NCBI GenBank assembly: GCA_965247225.1
Contig: CBDFGT010000010.1
Span: 1-64,000 of the forward strand
Source: CBDFGT01 sp965247225
GTDB lineage: Bacteria > Pseudomonadota > Alphaproteobacteria > Rhizobiales > Rhizobiaceae
Length of the DNA: 64,000 nucleotides
Direction: 5' to 3'
The notes below the pieces were generated by a model. That model had not been told where the DNA came from and made no database searches. It saw only the letters and a list, made by a program, of their open reading frames with translations. The number at the start of each line of letters is the position of its first letter. The first letter of the stretch is position 1. Of this stretch, positions 1 through 8,125 are shown in pieces. The position numbers were made by a program, and so were the translations under genes.

Positions 1-1
1 C

Positions 2-1543
2 ATCCAGGGGATTCTCGACAATGTACGAGGCCGCATGGCCGCCCGCATCGGCGCACGGTTCCAGGCCTCGCTTGACATGCGTGTATTAAGGGTCGTTCTG
101 GAGCGCACCATGCTCGGCTCCATGGGGATCAACACCAGTTCGGGCATGCGCGATCTGGATTCCATCCAGCGGGCACTGTCCTCTCCGGCCATTTTTGCGA
201 TTTTCGACATTCCATGGGCACCGGTCTTTATTTTTGTGATCTTTACGTTTGATCCCTGGATGGGCTGGCTGGCGGTGGCCGGTGGCGTGGTGATGCTGGC
301 CATGACCTGGGCCAACCAGAGAGGCACCAGCGGCGATCAGGAAAAGGCGCTCAATGCCGCACGCATGAGCGAGGAAATGACCGCCGTGATGCAAAAGGAG
401 AGCGATACGGTCAAGGCGCTGGGTCTGCGCCGGTTTGCCTCGGCCCGCTGGCTGTCCCTGCGCGAAGCGGCGCTGGACGCCAATATTCATTACAGTGATT
501 CCAACGGTTTTTATGCAACAGCGTCAAAGACGTTCCGCATTTTCCTGCAATCGGCCATTCTGGCCCTGGGCGCATGGCTTGTGCTGGAGCACAAGATCAC
601 CTCCGGCTCCATGATTGCAGCCTCGATCATCGTGGGACGCGCATTGGCCCCGATCGACACGATCATCGGCCAGTGGGGCCTGATGCAGCGCGCATGGGCG
701 GGCTGGAAATCACTGGGCGAGCTTCTGGCCAAGGTGCCGTTTGAAGAAAGCCGCACCGCCCTGCCAAAGCCCGGGGCGCTTATACAGGTTGAATCGGTCA
801 CCGCCGCCCCTCCGGGTGAACGCCTGGCAACGCTGAAAGCCATCAGCTTTGAAATCCGTCCCGGTCAGGCCCTGGGTGTGATCGGGCAGAGCGGCTCGGG
901 CAAAACCACGCTTGCCCGAATCATGACCGGGATCTGGCCCATGGCATCGGGCAAGGTGCGCCTTGATGGCGCGTCACTGGACCAGTACGGGCCGGATGCG
1001 CTGTCCGAGCATGTCGGCTACCTGCCGCAGGATGTGGCGCTGTTTGAAGGCACGATTGCGGAAAATATTGCCCGGCTGCAAAGCAATCCGGATTCCGAAA
1101 AGGTCATAGCTGCCGCCAAAAAAGCCGCCGCCCATGAAATGATCCTCTCTTTTCCGAAAGGCTATGACACAAAGCTTCCGGCCACAGGCCAGCGCCTGTC
1201 GGGCGGACAGAAACAGCGCATCGGCCTGGCACGCGCGCTTTATGGGGATCCGGCCCTGCTGGTGCTGGACGAGCCCAATTCCAATCTGGATGCTGTGGGC
1301 TCCAATGCCCTCAATCTGGCAATCCGCAATCTCAAGGCCGAGGGCCGCTCGGTGGTGATCATGGCCCACAGGCCCGCCGCCATTGAGGAATGTGACCTTT
1401 TGCTGATCCTCGAAAATGGGGCCCGCGTGGCCTTTGGTCCGCGTGATGAAGTGCTCAAGGCCAATTTGCGCAATGCACCACAGCTGATTGCCAACAATGT
1501 CACCGCCGCCGCGCCGGCAGTACCCGCTATTAAGTCCAATTGA
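2..1543 (+). CDS. prtD: Type I secretion ABC transporter/ATPase, PrtD-like (5' partial)
   Basis: This is the inner-membrane ABC component of a type I secretion system, which powers one-step export of RTX-type or protease substrates. The reading frame is already open at the window edge, so the N-terminus is missing (probably under 100 residues); the ATG at 35 is internal. The membrane domain occupies the first half. The nucleotide-binding domain shows Walker A GQSGSGKT (about residue 284 from that ATG), the Q-loop YLPQD, signature LSGGQKQR and Walker B LLVLDEP. The stop overlaps the next frame, and the membrane fusion partner follows at once, so the two form an operon. The secreted substrate is not in this window. 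Confidence 0.93.
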   Translation: MQGILDNVRGRMAARIGARFQASLDMRVLRVVLERTMLGSMGINTSSGMRDLDSIQRALSSPAIFAIFDIPWAPVFIFVIFTFDPWMGWLAVAGGVVMLAMTWANQRGTSGDQEKALNAARMSEEMTAVMQKESDTVKALGLRRFASARWLSLREAALDANIHYSDSNGFYATASKTFRIFLQSAILALGAWLVLEHKITSGSMIAASIIVGRALAPIDTIIGQWGLMQRAWAGWKSLGELLAKVPFEESRTALPKPGALIQVESVTAAPPGERLATLKAISFEIRPGQALGVIGQSGSGKTTLARIMTGIWPMASGKVRLDGASLDQYGPDALSEHVGYLPQDVALFEGTIAENIARLQSNPDSEKVIAAAKKAAAHEMILSFPKGYDTKLPATGQRLSGGQKQRIGLARALYGDPALLVLDEPNSNLDAVGSNALNLAIRNLKAEGRSVVIMAHRPAAIEECDLLLILENGARVAFGPRDEVLKANLRNAPQLIANNVTAAAPAVPAIKSN

Positions 1544-1578
1544 TCCGGCATCCGGCCGGCCATCGAGAGCAGCAGACC

Positions 1579-2874
1579 ATGACCCAGACCTGGAATCAAA
1601 AACGCTATGCAGTCACCGGCTTTCTGACCCTCGGCTTTCTGGTGTTCGGCATGGGCGGCTGGTCAGCCTTTTCCCATATTCGCGGTGCGGTCGTGGGCAA
1701 CGGTCTTGTCGAGGTTGCCACCAAACGCCAGGTGGTCCAGCATCCCAATGGCGGCGTTGTGGGCTCTATCAATGTGGATGATGGTGACACGGTCAAGGCC
1801 GGCGACCTGTTGTTGCGGCTGGACGATTCCCTCGACCGCTCGGAACTGAATGTGATTGAAAGCCAGCTGTTTTCGCTTCTGGGCATGAAAGCCCGTATTG
1901 AGGCAGAGCAGACAGAAAGCGTGGACATTACCTTTGACAATGAGCTTCTGGAGCGGGCCAAAACGGACCCGGACGCTGCCCGTATTGTCAAAAGCCAGCA
2001 GCAATTGCTTCTGGCCCGTCGCGATACCCGCGACAAGCAGATCGGCCAGATGAATGAACGCAAAACCCAGACCCAGAACCAGATCGAGGGGCTGGAAGCC
2101 CGCTACGCCGCGCTGAAAAAACAGCTGGAATTCGTCTCTGTGCAGGTTGAGGATCAAAAAAACCTTTTGAACAAGGGGCTGACCCAGAAAAGCCAGCTTC
2201 TGGTCGTGCAGCGCAATCAGGCCGAAATTGAAGGAAGCCTGTCCGAGGTTCAGTCCTCCATTGCCCAGAACAGGGCCAGCATCGCGGAAATGGAACTGGC
2301 GATTTTGAACATCGGTTCCAAAATGCGCGAGGAATCCATCACCGCCATGCCGGATACCGAGGCCAAAATTGCCGAGCTTCAGGAAAAGCGCAATGCCCGT
2401 CTTGAAGTCCTGTCGCGCATGGATGTGCGTGCTCCGGTCTCCGGCGTGGTTTTCGGCCTTCAGGTCCATTCGGTGCGCTCGGTGATCCGCCCGGCAGAAC
2501 CGATCCTCTACATTATCCCGCAGGATGTGGATCTGGTGATTACCAGCCAGATTGCCCCCAGGGATATTGATCAGGTGCATGTCGGGCAGGGCGTTTCCAT
2601 CCACTTTACCAATTTTGATCGCCGTCAGACCCCGCAGTTGCAGGGCAAGGTGATGATGGTCTCGGCCGATGTGACCAGGGATGAACGCACCGGCGCAGCC
2701 TTCTACACGGCCCAGGTTCAGCCCAATCCGGGCGAAATCAGCAAGCTGGGCAACAATGTTGTCATTCCGGGCATGCAGGTGGAAACCTATATCGAGACGG
2801 CGGAGCGCACACCGCTGCAATATCTCGTCAAGCCCTTGGCTGACTATTTCTCAAAAGCTTTCCGCGAGCGGTGA
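1579..2874 (+). CDS. prtE: Type I secretion membrane fusion protein, HlyD/PrtE family
   Basis: This periplasmic adaptor links the ABC exporter to a TolC-like outer membrane channel. It has one N-terminal transmembrane segment (about residues 12-32), a lipoyl-like half-motif, a long coiled-coil hairpin with many Q/E/K residues in the middle third, and a C-terminal beta-barrel region. About 431 residues is normal for the family. I prefer the ATG at 1579, which gives MTQTWNQKRY as the N-terminus. An in-frame ATG at 1540 overlaps the prtD stop but adds a non-family stretch and lacks a clear Shine-Dalgarno sequence. The gene is co-transcribed with the upstream ABC transporter. Confidence 0.92.
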   Translation: MTQTWNQKRYAVTGFLTLGFLVFGMGGWSAFSHIRGAVVGNGLVEVATKRQVVQHPNGGVVGSINVDDGDTVKAGDLLLRLDDSLDRSELNVIESQLFSLLGMKARIEAEQTESVDITFDNELLERAKTDPDAARIVKSQQQLLLARRDTRDKQIGQMNERKTQTQNQIEGLEARYAALKKQLEFVSVQVEDQKNLLNKGLTQKSQLLVVQRNQAEIEGSLSEVQSSIAQNRASIAEMELAILNIGSKMREESITAMPDTEAKIAELQEKRNARLEVLSRMDVRAPVSGVVFGLQVHSVRSVIRPAEPILYIIPQDVDLVITSQIAPRDIDQVHVGQGVSIHFTNFDRRQTPQLQGKVMMVSADVTRDERTGAAFYTAQVQPNPGEISKLGNNVVIPGMQVETYIETAERTPLQYLVKPLADYFSKAFRER

Positions 2875-2919
2875 GCGCCAAAAGGCTCCAGACCCGGGAT
2901 CATCCCTTCCGGATCATGC

Positions 2920-3297
2920 CTATCGTGCTGCGTGCCCACCGGGCCAATATCTGTCCATGACCCAATCCAGCCTGTCATGGGTAATGGCGGCATTGGCCAC
3001 TTGCAGGCAGGACAGCAAGGCCGTCTTGTCCTCCGGCTTGCGGTCTGTTGACGGCGATCCTGCCGGCGCGGGATTGGTATGGTTGAAACAGGATACAAAC
3101 TGCTGCTGGGTAATATGCAGGTCGCGTGCCATGAGGCGGCTCGGCCTTGCGGGGTCGTTTCGCAGCATTTCCTGCCCGACAACGGCCATTCCGCTGAACG
3201 CCGTAGCCACAGCCGTAAGGACAATGGCGGTCACCAGTCGTCTGTGGCTGGTCTTCTTGACCGGGTTGTCATTGTCGTGCTTCAAAGGCATGGCCAT
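2920..3297 (-). CDS. Small hypothetical membrane-anchored or exported protein
   Basis: I do not recognise this gene. It would encode about 125 residues starting MAMPLKHDNDNPVKKTS, followed by one hydrophobic segment (about residues 20-40) that could be a signal anchor or signal peptide. The rest is polar with two Cys residues (in SCFNH and LSCLQ). A GTGAGA element lies just upstream of the chosen ATG. The open frame extends 36 codons further upstream, but that part looks non-coding. The gene converges on the secretion operon and has no obvious functional link to it. Confidence 0.5.
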   Translation of the reverse strand: MAMPLKHDNDNPVKKTSHRRLVTAIVLTAVATAFSGMAVVGQEMLRNDPARPSRLMARDLHITQQQFVSCFNHTNPAPAGSPSTDRKPEDKTALLSCLQVANAAITHDRLDWVMDRYWPGGHAAR

Positions 3298-3597
3298 GGT
3301 GATCTCACATTCTTTGATGGTCCTGTATAACAACGGCGCGTTTCTGATATTTGTTCCAATTGTAAAGATTTGTAACGTATTTTTTTTGACCCGAATAAAA
3401 CGCATTGTCGCCGTTTTCCTTCCCTAATGCGTGTCGCGCAAAACTGTGCAGCGGTTTTGCGATAACGACATGCCTAAAAACAAAGACTTGAAGCGTGGCA
3501 AGCGAGTCTGAAAGACCGCAACACGCTTTTCTGTTGCGAAAGGGTCTGGCTCAGCAGAAAAGCCGGGCAAGGCCGGAAAACGGGAAAGAGACGAGAG
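3298..3597. other. Intergenic region with AT-rich promoter segment and rhizobial repeat
   Basis: No gene was seen here. Bases 3340-3420 are AT-rich and probably carry the promoter of the small protein on the minus strand. Bases 3428-3530 hold the composite repeat listed separately. A GGAAAG-type Shine-Dalgarno sequence for adc lies just before 3598. Confidence 0.5.
3428..3530. repeat. Composite palindromic intergenic repeat, rhizobial type (copy 1)
   Basis: Two hairpin-forming units lie side by side. The first, 3428-3473, has near-complementary outer arms GCGTGTCG/CGACATGC and inner arms CAAAAC/GTTTTG. The second, 3491-3528, has perfect arms AAGCGTG/CACGCTT. The architecture resembles the dispersed palindromic elements common between rhizobial genes. 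A shortened relative lies at 33929-33985. Confidence 0.6.
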
Positions 3598-4335
3598 ATG
3601 ACGCCAGACACTGTCAGGACACATGCCTTTTCCATGCCGCTCACCAATCCGTCCTATCCCAGGGGGCCATACCGGTTCATCAACAGGGAATATCTGATTC
3701 TCACCTATCGTACAGATAGGGATGCCCTGCGCGCTGTCGTTCCGGAACCGCTGGAAGTCACCGAACCGCATGTCAAATATGAATTCATCCGCATGCCGGA
3801 TTCCACCGGCTTTGGCGATTACACCGAATCGGGTCAGGTCATCCCGGTTTCCTTCAATGGTCAGAAGGGCGGCTATGTCCATTCCATGTATCTCAATGAT
3901 GATGCGCCGATTGCCGGTGGCCGCGAGATCTGGGGCTTTCCCAAGAAACTGGCGGAACCTGCCCTGCGCACCGAAAAGAACACGCTGGTCGGCACGCTGG
4001 ATGCAGGCTCGGTGCGGGTTGCCACCGGAACCATGGGCTACAAGCACAAGGCGCTCGATATTTCAACGGTTGCCCAAAGCCTGGGCGGAGCCAATTTTCT
4101 GCTGAAAATCATTCCGCATGTGGATTGCACGCCGCGCATCTGCGAACTGGTGCGCTATTACATGACCGATATTACCGTAAAAGGCGCTTGGGAAGGCCCG
4201 GCGGGCCTGCAACTTTTCGATCATGCACTGGCCCCTGTTGCCGAATTGCCGGTGCTGGAAGTGCTCTCCGCCGTGCATATCCTCGCCGATCTCACGCTTG
4301 GCCTCGGCGAAGTTGTGCACGATTATCTGGCGTGA
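3598..4335 (+). CDS. adc: Acetoacetate decarboxylase
   Basis: The enzyme decarboxylates acetoacetate to acetone and CO2 in the cytosol using a Schiff-base lysine. The protein has 245 residues, the usual length. The hallmark EIWGFPKKLAEP carries the lysine pair at residues 116-117, equivalent to the catalytic Lys of the family. Conserved ESGQVIPVSFNG and GGYVHSMYLN blocks are also present. The gene is preceded by an intergenic repeat and converges on the pirin gene with under 30 bp between the true ends, so the two are independent units. Some family members act on other beta-keto acids, so the substrate is inferred. Confidence 0.93.
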   Translation: MTPDTVRTHAFSMPLTNPSYPRGPYRFINREYLILTYRTDRDALRAVVPEPLEVTEPHVKYEFIRMPDSTGFGDYTESGQVIPVSFNGQKGGYVHSMYLNDDAPIAGGREIWGFPKKLAEPALRTEKNTLVGTLDAGSVRVATGTMGYKHKALDISTVAQSLGGANFLLKIIPHVDCTPRICELVRYYMTDITVKGAWEGPAGLQLFDHALAPVAELPVLEVLSAVHILADLTLGLGEVVHDYLA

Positions 4336-4363
4336 AGGATGCAGCCTTTGCGGGTCCGCAACG

Positions 4364-5283
4364 TCATCCCGGCAGCGGAATGAACTCTTCCTCGTCGCCC
4401 GGCACAATGTCAAAGCGCCCGGTCTTCCACTCTTCCTTGGCCTGCTCGATACGCTCTTTGGACGAGGAAACAAAATTCCACCAGATATGCCGGGGTGAAC
4501 CGGCGGCATCCCGCCAAACAGCATCAGGTGGCAGGGTTGTGCGCCCGTTTGAAGCGTGATCCGGTCTCCCGGGCGAAACACCAGAAGCCGGTTTTCCGTG
4601 TGCGTCACGCCGCCAATCGTCACGGAGCCGGACAGAATATAGGCCGCGCGTTCCTCGGCAATGGCATCAAACGGGCAGGCACGGTTGGCTGCGATATGCA
4701 GGTCCACATACAGGGTTTCCGAAGGCACCGGCACCGGTGCCCTGAGCCCGGCAAAGCCGCCGATAATCACCCTTCCGGAAATCCCGTCGCTGGAAAATTG
4801 CGGCAACTGTCCCGCGTCGGCATGAAAAAAGGCCGGGTCCACCTCTTCCTGCCCGTTCGGCAGGGCCAGCCAGGTCTGCACACCGGAAAGCCTGCGGGTT
4901 CGGGCGCGTTCGTCATGCGGGGTGCGCTCGGAATGGACAATGCCACGGCCCGATGTCATCAGGTTCAGGTCACCGGGACTGATCACCATGGAGGTGCCCA
5001 GACTGTCGCGATGCGCCATATGGCCCTCAAACAGATAGGTTACGGTGGACAGCCCGATATGCGGATGCGGGCGCACATCAAAGGCATTGTCAGGCGTCAG
5101 TTGCGCCGGTCCCATCCGGTCAAAGAAGATAAACGGCCCCACCATGCGTCGCTGCACGGAAGGCAGCGCCCGCCGCACCTCAAACCCGCCAAGATCGGAC
5201 GTGCGCGGGATGATCAGATGCGCGATCCGGTCGGCCATGGCCCGGTCGCCGGGCAGGGGATCGTCACCGGGAAAGAAAGACAT
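4364..5283 (-). pseudogene. Pirin family protein, frameshifted near the C-terminus
   Basis: Pirins are bicupin proteins, some with quercetinase activity. The first ~255 codons are intact, with the metal-site stretch FDVRPHPHIGLSTVTYLFEG and a second cupin. At 4492-4495 a C4 run (minus strand) shifts the frame. One additional C would restore the family ending HIWWNFVSSSKERIEQAK then GDEEEFIPLPG, stopping at 4364 with 306 residues in all. As the sequence stands, the protein runs out of frame through the adc antisense strand to 4063. Either the gene has lost a base or the run was miscalled. Start at 5283, preceded by AGGACC. Confidence 0.85.
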
Positions 5284-5294
5284 GGGGGGTCCTG

Positions 5295-5654
5295 TCAGAT
5301 TTTGGAATCGTAAGCTTCGATGTCGGTCAGAAGCCGCGGGAGTTCAAGGGTAATGGCATTCCAGATAATGTGATGGTCGATAGTGTCATATTCATGCCGC
5401 AAGACATTGCCGATGCCACGGATGCTGCGCCAGGCGTGAGCGGGGAAGGCGACCTCGGCTTCAGACCCAAGTTTTATCGCCGCTTCTGATATGCGCAGCA
5501 GGCACCGTTCTATAGCATCCTGGATTTGTGGTGATGTGCAATAATCTTCGAATGACAAGGTGCTGGCATAGACTGCTATTCGCCGCAGGTTTTCGGCAAT
5601 GTCATTAAACCGCTTTTTCGGATCGCTAGAAGGCAACGATCCTGTCCCGCTCAA
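5295..5654 (-). CDS. hepT: HepT-like HEPN toxin (DUF86)
   Basis: This is the putative RNase toxin of a MntA/HepT (type VII) toxin-antitoxin pair. It has 119 residues and is mostly helical. The HEPN signature region reads RGIGNVLRHEYD (about residues 79-90). The His and the Tyr of the RHxY segment, which the partner enzyme AMPylates in studied systems, are present. The Arg that usually precedes the Asn in Rx4-6H motifs is Gly here (IGN). The gene overlaps the end of the nucleotidyltransferase gene by 29 bp, typical of this operon. Confidence 0.85.
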   Translation of the reverse strand: MSGTGSLPSSDPKKRFNDIAENLRRIAVYASTLSFEDYCTSPQIQDAIERCLLRISEAAIKLGSEAEVAFPAHAWRSIRGIGNVLRHEYDTIDHHIIWNAITLELPRLLTDIEAYDSKI

Positions 5655-5949
5655 TTTCAGCTTTCAGGTCTTGTTTCCGCACAGGTTCTGTTACAATGTC
5701 CACGTGTACACCAAAAAGATTTTGCAGACGCTCGCGTATGTCCTCGATGGTTCCGAAATAAGCCAAGCCTTCGCTGGAAGAGTCGCGGTCAAGCTGTATC
5801 ACGACATCAATGTCAGATCCGCTTTTCGCCTCGCCACGTGCCAGAGATCCAAACAGCGACAAACCACGAACACCGGCATTTTGCAAATCCGGTTCATGCT
5901 GCCTGATGAGATCAATTACCATAAATCTGTCCATATCATATTCTATCAC
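5626..5949 (-). CDS. mntA: MntA-like minimal nucleotidyltransferase antitoxin
   Basis: This minimal nucleotidyltransferase is expected to neutralise HepT by AMPylating its tyrosine. It shows the family motif GSLARGEAKSGSDID (GSx10DxD), which supplies the metal-binding aspartates. About 107 residues from 5949; an in-frame ATG at 5934 (MDRFMVIDL) is an equally plausible start. It is the upstream gene of the pair and overlaps hepT, which suggests translational coupling. The pair sits alone between the pirin and racemase genes. Confidence 0.85.
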   Translation of the reverse strand: MIEYDMDRFMVIDLIRQHEPDLQNAGVRGLSLFGSLARGEAKSGSDIDVVIQLDRDSSSEGLAYFGTIEDIRERLQNLFGVHVDIVTEPVRKQDLKAEIERDRIVAF

Positions 5950-6095
5950 AGCGGTAGCAATACGTCGAGTTCATAGACTGTGTAGCAACAAAAAATCCGC
6001 CCCTGCCATTATCCGGCGTCCGCCGTCCACCCATAAAGAATGTCCGATCCCGGGCCTGCTCTTCGCGTAAAAAGCAGGCAAGACCCTGTATTGGT

Positions 6096-6740
6096 TCAAT
6101 GAAATGGCAATACAGCCTTCAATCCGGCAATCGGACTTGTCAATGGAATACGACCTTTTTGGACAAGTCCTGCGGCACCTGACATCGAAGATTGGCCAAG
6201 GGCGACAAATGTCGCCCCTTCGTCATAGGCCTTGTCGGCGGCTTCGGCAATCATGGCCAGATAACCGTTCTTGTCACCGGCCTTGAACCTGTCCCATGCA
6301 CCCGCCACCAGACAGACATCAACGGTGGTATTGCTGCCCCGGAAAGCCTGTCGGAACAGGTCTAGCGTTGGAGCAAGTGTTGTTTCAACGGCACACAGAA
6401 CCACAACCTGTCCGCCTGCCTTTGCTGCTTCTTCGGCAAGGGCGGCATCAACCCTTAAAACAGGTTTTTGAGCCACGGCAGACAGGCCTTCAACAGCCTT
6501 TCCCAGCGTGGAGCACGTTAGCAGCACAGCGTCTGCCCCATCGGCCAGCACCAGCAGAACTGCACGGGTCTCGGCTAGAATTTCCGGCGTCATGCCGCCC
6601 GCCTGTTCTGCGCGCGTGAGAAGATCACTGCGCACGACATGCGAGAGCCTGATGTCTGCAACAGATAACATCCGTGCAGAGGATTCAAATACGTCGATAT
6701 TGCTGTCGGCAGTGTGCAGAAGTGCAAGGTGCATCGGCAA
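6096..6740 (-). CDS. Aspartate/glutamate racemase family protein
   Basis: The 214-residue protein has the two-lobed layout of Asp/Glu/hydantoin racemases. The first catalytic-Cys block is VLLTCSTLG (about residues 78-86). The matching second-lobe block reads VALGQSSMS, with Gln-Ser where glutamate racemases carry Cys. Racemase activity should therefore not be assumed; related hydantoin-racemase-like groups have a similar AQ/GQ-S-M motif. It follows xseB by about 40 bp on the same strand and may be the last gene of that operon. The substrate is unknown. Confidence 0.78.
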   Translation of the reverse strand: MPMHLALLHTADSNIDVFESSARMLSVADIRLSHVVRSDLLTRAEQAGGMTPEILAETRAVLLVLADGADAVLLTCSTLGKAVEGLSAVAQKPVLRVDAALAEEAAKAGGQVVVLCAVETTLAPTLDLFRQAFRGSNTTVDVCLVAGAWDRFKAGDKNGYLAMIAEAADKAYDEGATFVALGQSSMSGAAGLVQKGRIPLTSPIAGLKAVLPFH

Positions 6741-6782
6741 GTCCTGAAGGCTACGATATTGGCCAAAGCTGTGTGCAAAAAC

Positions 6783-7043
6783 TCAATCCAGCTTTTCCAC
6801 GCCCGCAGCCTTGCCTGCCCGGTCGAGCCGGATCTTTTCAATCCGGTTTTCAGCTGCACCCAGAAGCGTTTCGCAATGTTTTTTCAAGGCCTCGCCGCGC
6901 TCGTACATGGCAATGGACTGGTCCAGCGCCACTTCACCGCGCTCAAGTTTCGCAACAATGCTTTCCAGTTCGGCCACCGCTGTTTCAAATGAAAGGGCAG
7001 ACAGGTCTGGCACCTGGCCTGGATTTTGGGAAACATCGGACAT
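6783..7043 (-). CDS. xseB: Exodeoxyribonuclease VII small subunit
   Basis: This is the small subunit of the ExoVII single-strand DNA exonuclease, which forms a complex with XseA (not in this window). The conserved core SFETAVAELESIVAKLERGE and the heptad-like tail YERGEALKKHCETLL are clear. The start is MSDVSQNPG at 7043; upstream codons in the same frame lie inside the deacetylase gene. About 86 residues, normal for the family. It begins only 4 bp after the deacetylase stop, an arrangement common in Hyphomicrobiales, so the two are co-translated. Confidence 0.93.
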   Translation of the reverse strand: MSDVSQNPGQVPDLSALSFETAVAELESIVAKLERGEVALDQSIAMYERGEALKKHCETLLGAAENRIEKIRLDRAGKAAGVEKLD

Positions 7044-7047
7044 CACA

Positions 7048-7980
7048 CTAACCTCGTAACAAGCGCTGGATATGCAGGCCCGCCGATTCGGCCAGCCCTT
7101 CCAGATCATAGCCGCCTTCAAGGCTGCTGACGACCCGGTTGTTGCAAAACTTGCCTGCCACATCCATCAGCCGGGCTGTAGCCCAGTCAAAATCATCGCC
7201 CACAAGGTTGATCTGCGCCAGCGGATCGCGGTGATGCGCGTCAAAACCCGCCGAAATCAGGATCAGGTCCGGTGAAAAATCCTGCAAAGCCGGCAGAACC
7301 CGGCTCCTGAAAGCCTCGCGGAAATGCTCGCTGCCCGAATGCGGATCCAGCGGCGCATTGACAATATTGCCGACCCCGGTCTCGGTTTTCGCACCGGTAT
7401 AGGGGTAAAGCGGCATCTGGTGGGTGGAGCAGAACAGCACGGAAGGATCGGCCTCAAAAATATCCTGCGTTCCGTTGCCGTGGTGCACATCCCAGTCGAC
7501 AATGGCCACACGCTCCAGGCCCCAGCGCTGCTGCGCATGGCGGGCGGCAATGGCAACCGTGTTGAAGAAACAAAAGCCCATCACCTTTTGGCGCTCGGCA
7601 TGGTGGCCCGGCGGACGCCCGGCCACAAAGGCGTTGTCTGCCACGCCGGACATCACATCATCCACAGCCGCCATCGCCCCGCCAATCGCTGTCAGGGCTG
7701 CCTGCAAACTGGCCGGGCTGGCATGGGTATCGGCCTCGATCTGGCGAATGCCCTCTTCGGGCATGGAACGCATCACATCCGCCAAATGCGATTCCGGGTG
7801 GGCCAGAAGCACGCTGTCCTCATTGGCCTGCGGGGCTTGCCTTCGGACGAGGGTCGAGAAACTGGAATGTTCCAGCGCAAGGTTGAGTGCCCGCAGCCGG
7901 TCAGCCCGCTCGGGATGCCCCTCGGGCGTGTGATGTTCCAGAAAAACGGAATTTTCGTAAAGCCTTGTTGTCATGGGCAA
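7048..7980 (-). CDS. Histone deacetylase family / acetylpolyamine-type amidohydrolase
   Basis: This is a zinc-dependent deacetylase of the arginase-deacetylase fold. Visible hallmarks are RPPGHHAE (active-site His pair, about residue 125), the zinc ligands in VDWDVHHGNGTQD, SAGFDAHHRDPLAQ with the third ligand Asp, and a C-terminal EGGYDLEGL. About 310 residues; an ATG two codons further in (MTTRLYENSV) is the likelier start. The physiological substrate in bacteria is uncertain; acetylated small molecules or proteins are possible. It heads an operon with xseB and is divergent from bioY. Confidence 0.92.
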   Translation of the reverse strand: MPMTTRLYENSVFLEHHTPEGHPERADRLRALNLALEHSSFSTLVRRQAPQANEDSVLLAHPESHLADVMRSMPEEGIRQIEADTHASPASLQAALTAIGGAMAAVDDVMSGVADNAFVAGRPPGHHAERQKVMGFCFFNTVAIAARHAQQRWGLERVAIVDWDVHHGNGTQDIFEADPSVLFCSTHQMPLYPYTGAKTETGVGNIVNAPLDPHSGSEHFREAFRSRVLPALQDFSPDLILISAGFDAHHRDPLAQINLVGDDFDWATARLMDVAGKFCNNRVVSSLEGGYDLEGLAESAGLHIQRLLRG

Positions 7981-8033
7981 AGCCTATCGGCAAGCCCGGG
8001 TTTTGACAATGGTCTTCCTGTGTATCCCGACCG

Positions 8034-8057
8034 AAAGTCGGGTAAAGGGCCGACTTT
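8034..8057. promoter_or_regulatory. Perfect 8-bp inverted repeat between HDAC and bioY genes
   Basis: Arms AAAGTCGG (8034-8041) and CCGACTTT (8050-8057) flank an 8-base spacer. It lies just upstream of a TTGACA hexamer at 8063-8068, in the divergent promoter region. No T-run follows, so an operator is more likely than a terminator. It does not match the known BioR box TTATCTATAA. Confidence 0.4.
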
Positions 8058-8107
8058 AAATGTTGACAAGGCGCGTGGCTTTTGTGACATGAAAGGAGGT
8101 AAAATCG

Positions 8108-8125
8108 ATGGAAGGAACCATATAA
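8108..8125 (+). CDS. Five-codon leader reading frame coupled to bioY
   Basis: A perfect AAAGGAGGT Shine-Dalgarno (8092-8100) sits 7 bases before an ATG that opens a five-codon frame, MEGTI. Its TAA stop overlaps the bioY ATG as TAATG. This geometry suggests translational coupling or a leader peptide. The gene-like status is inferred only from the ribosome-binding site and the overlap. Confidence 0.4.
   Translation: MEGTI

Noticed and set aside
1663..2820. 385-residue frame opposite the HlyD-like gene
   Set aside because: Shadow frame with no domain, caused by codon bias on the other strand.
4063..4363. Extension of the pirin frame into a 406-residue protein
   Set aside because: The extension is antisense to adc and lies past a clear single-base frameshift; the family C-terminus is in the other frame.
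6054..6081. GCCTGCT/AGCAGGC hairpin as a terminator of the racemase-like gene
   Set aside because: No T-run follows on either strand within reach, so the evidence is too weak.
6096..6740. Missing second catalytic Cys of the racemase-like protein as a striking defect
   Set aside because: A Gln-Ser-Met motif at this place occurs in hydantoin-racemase-like relatives, so it is probably subfamily-specific.
7324..8124. Long N-terminal extension of the bioY frame
   Set aside because: It is antisense to the deacetylase gene and has no BioY features; a strong ribosome-binding region lies at 8092-8115.
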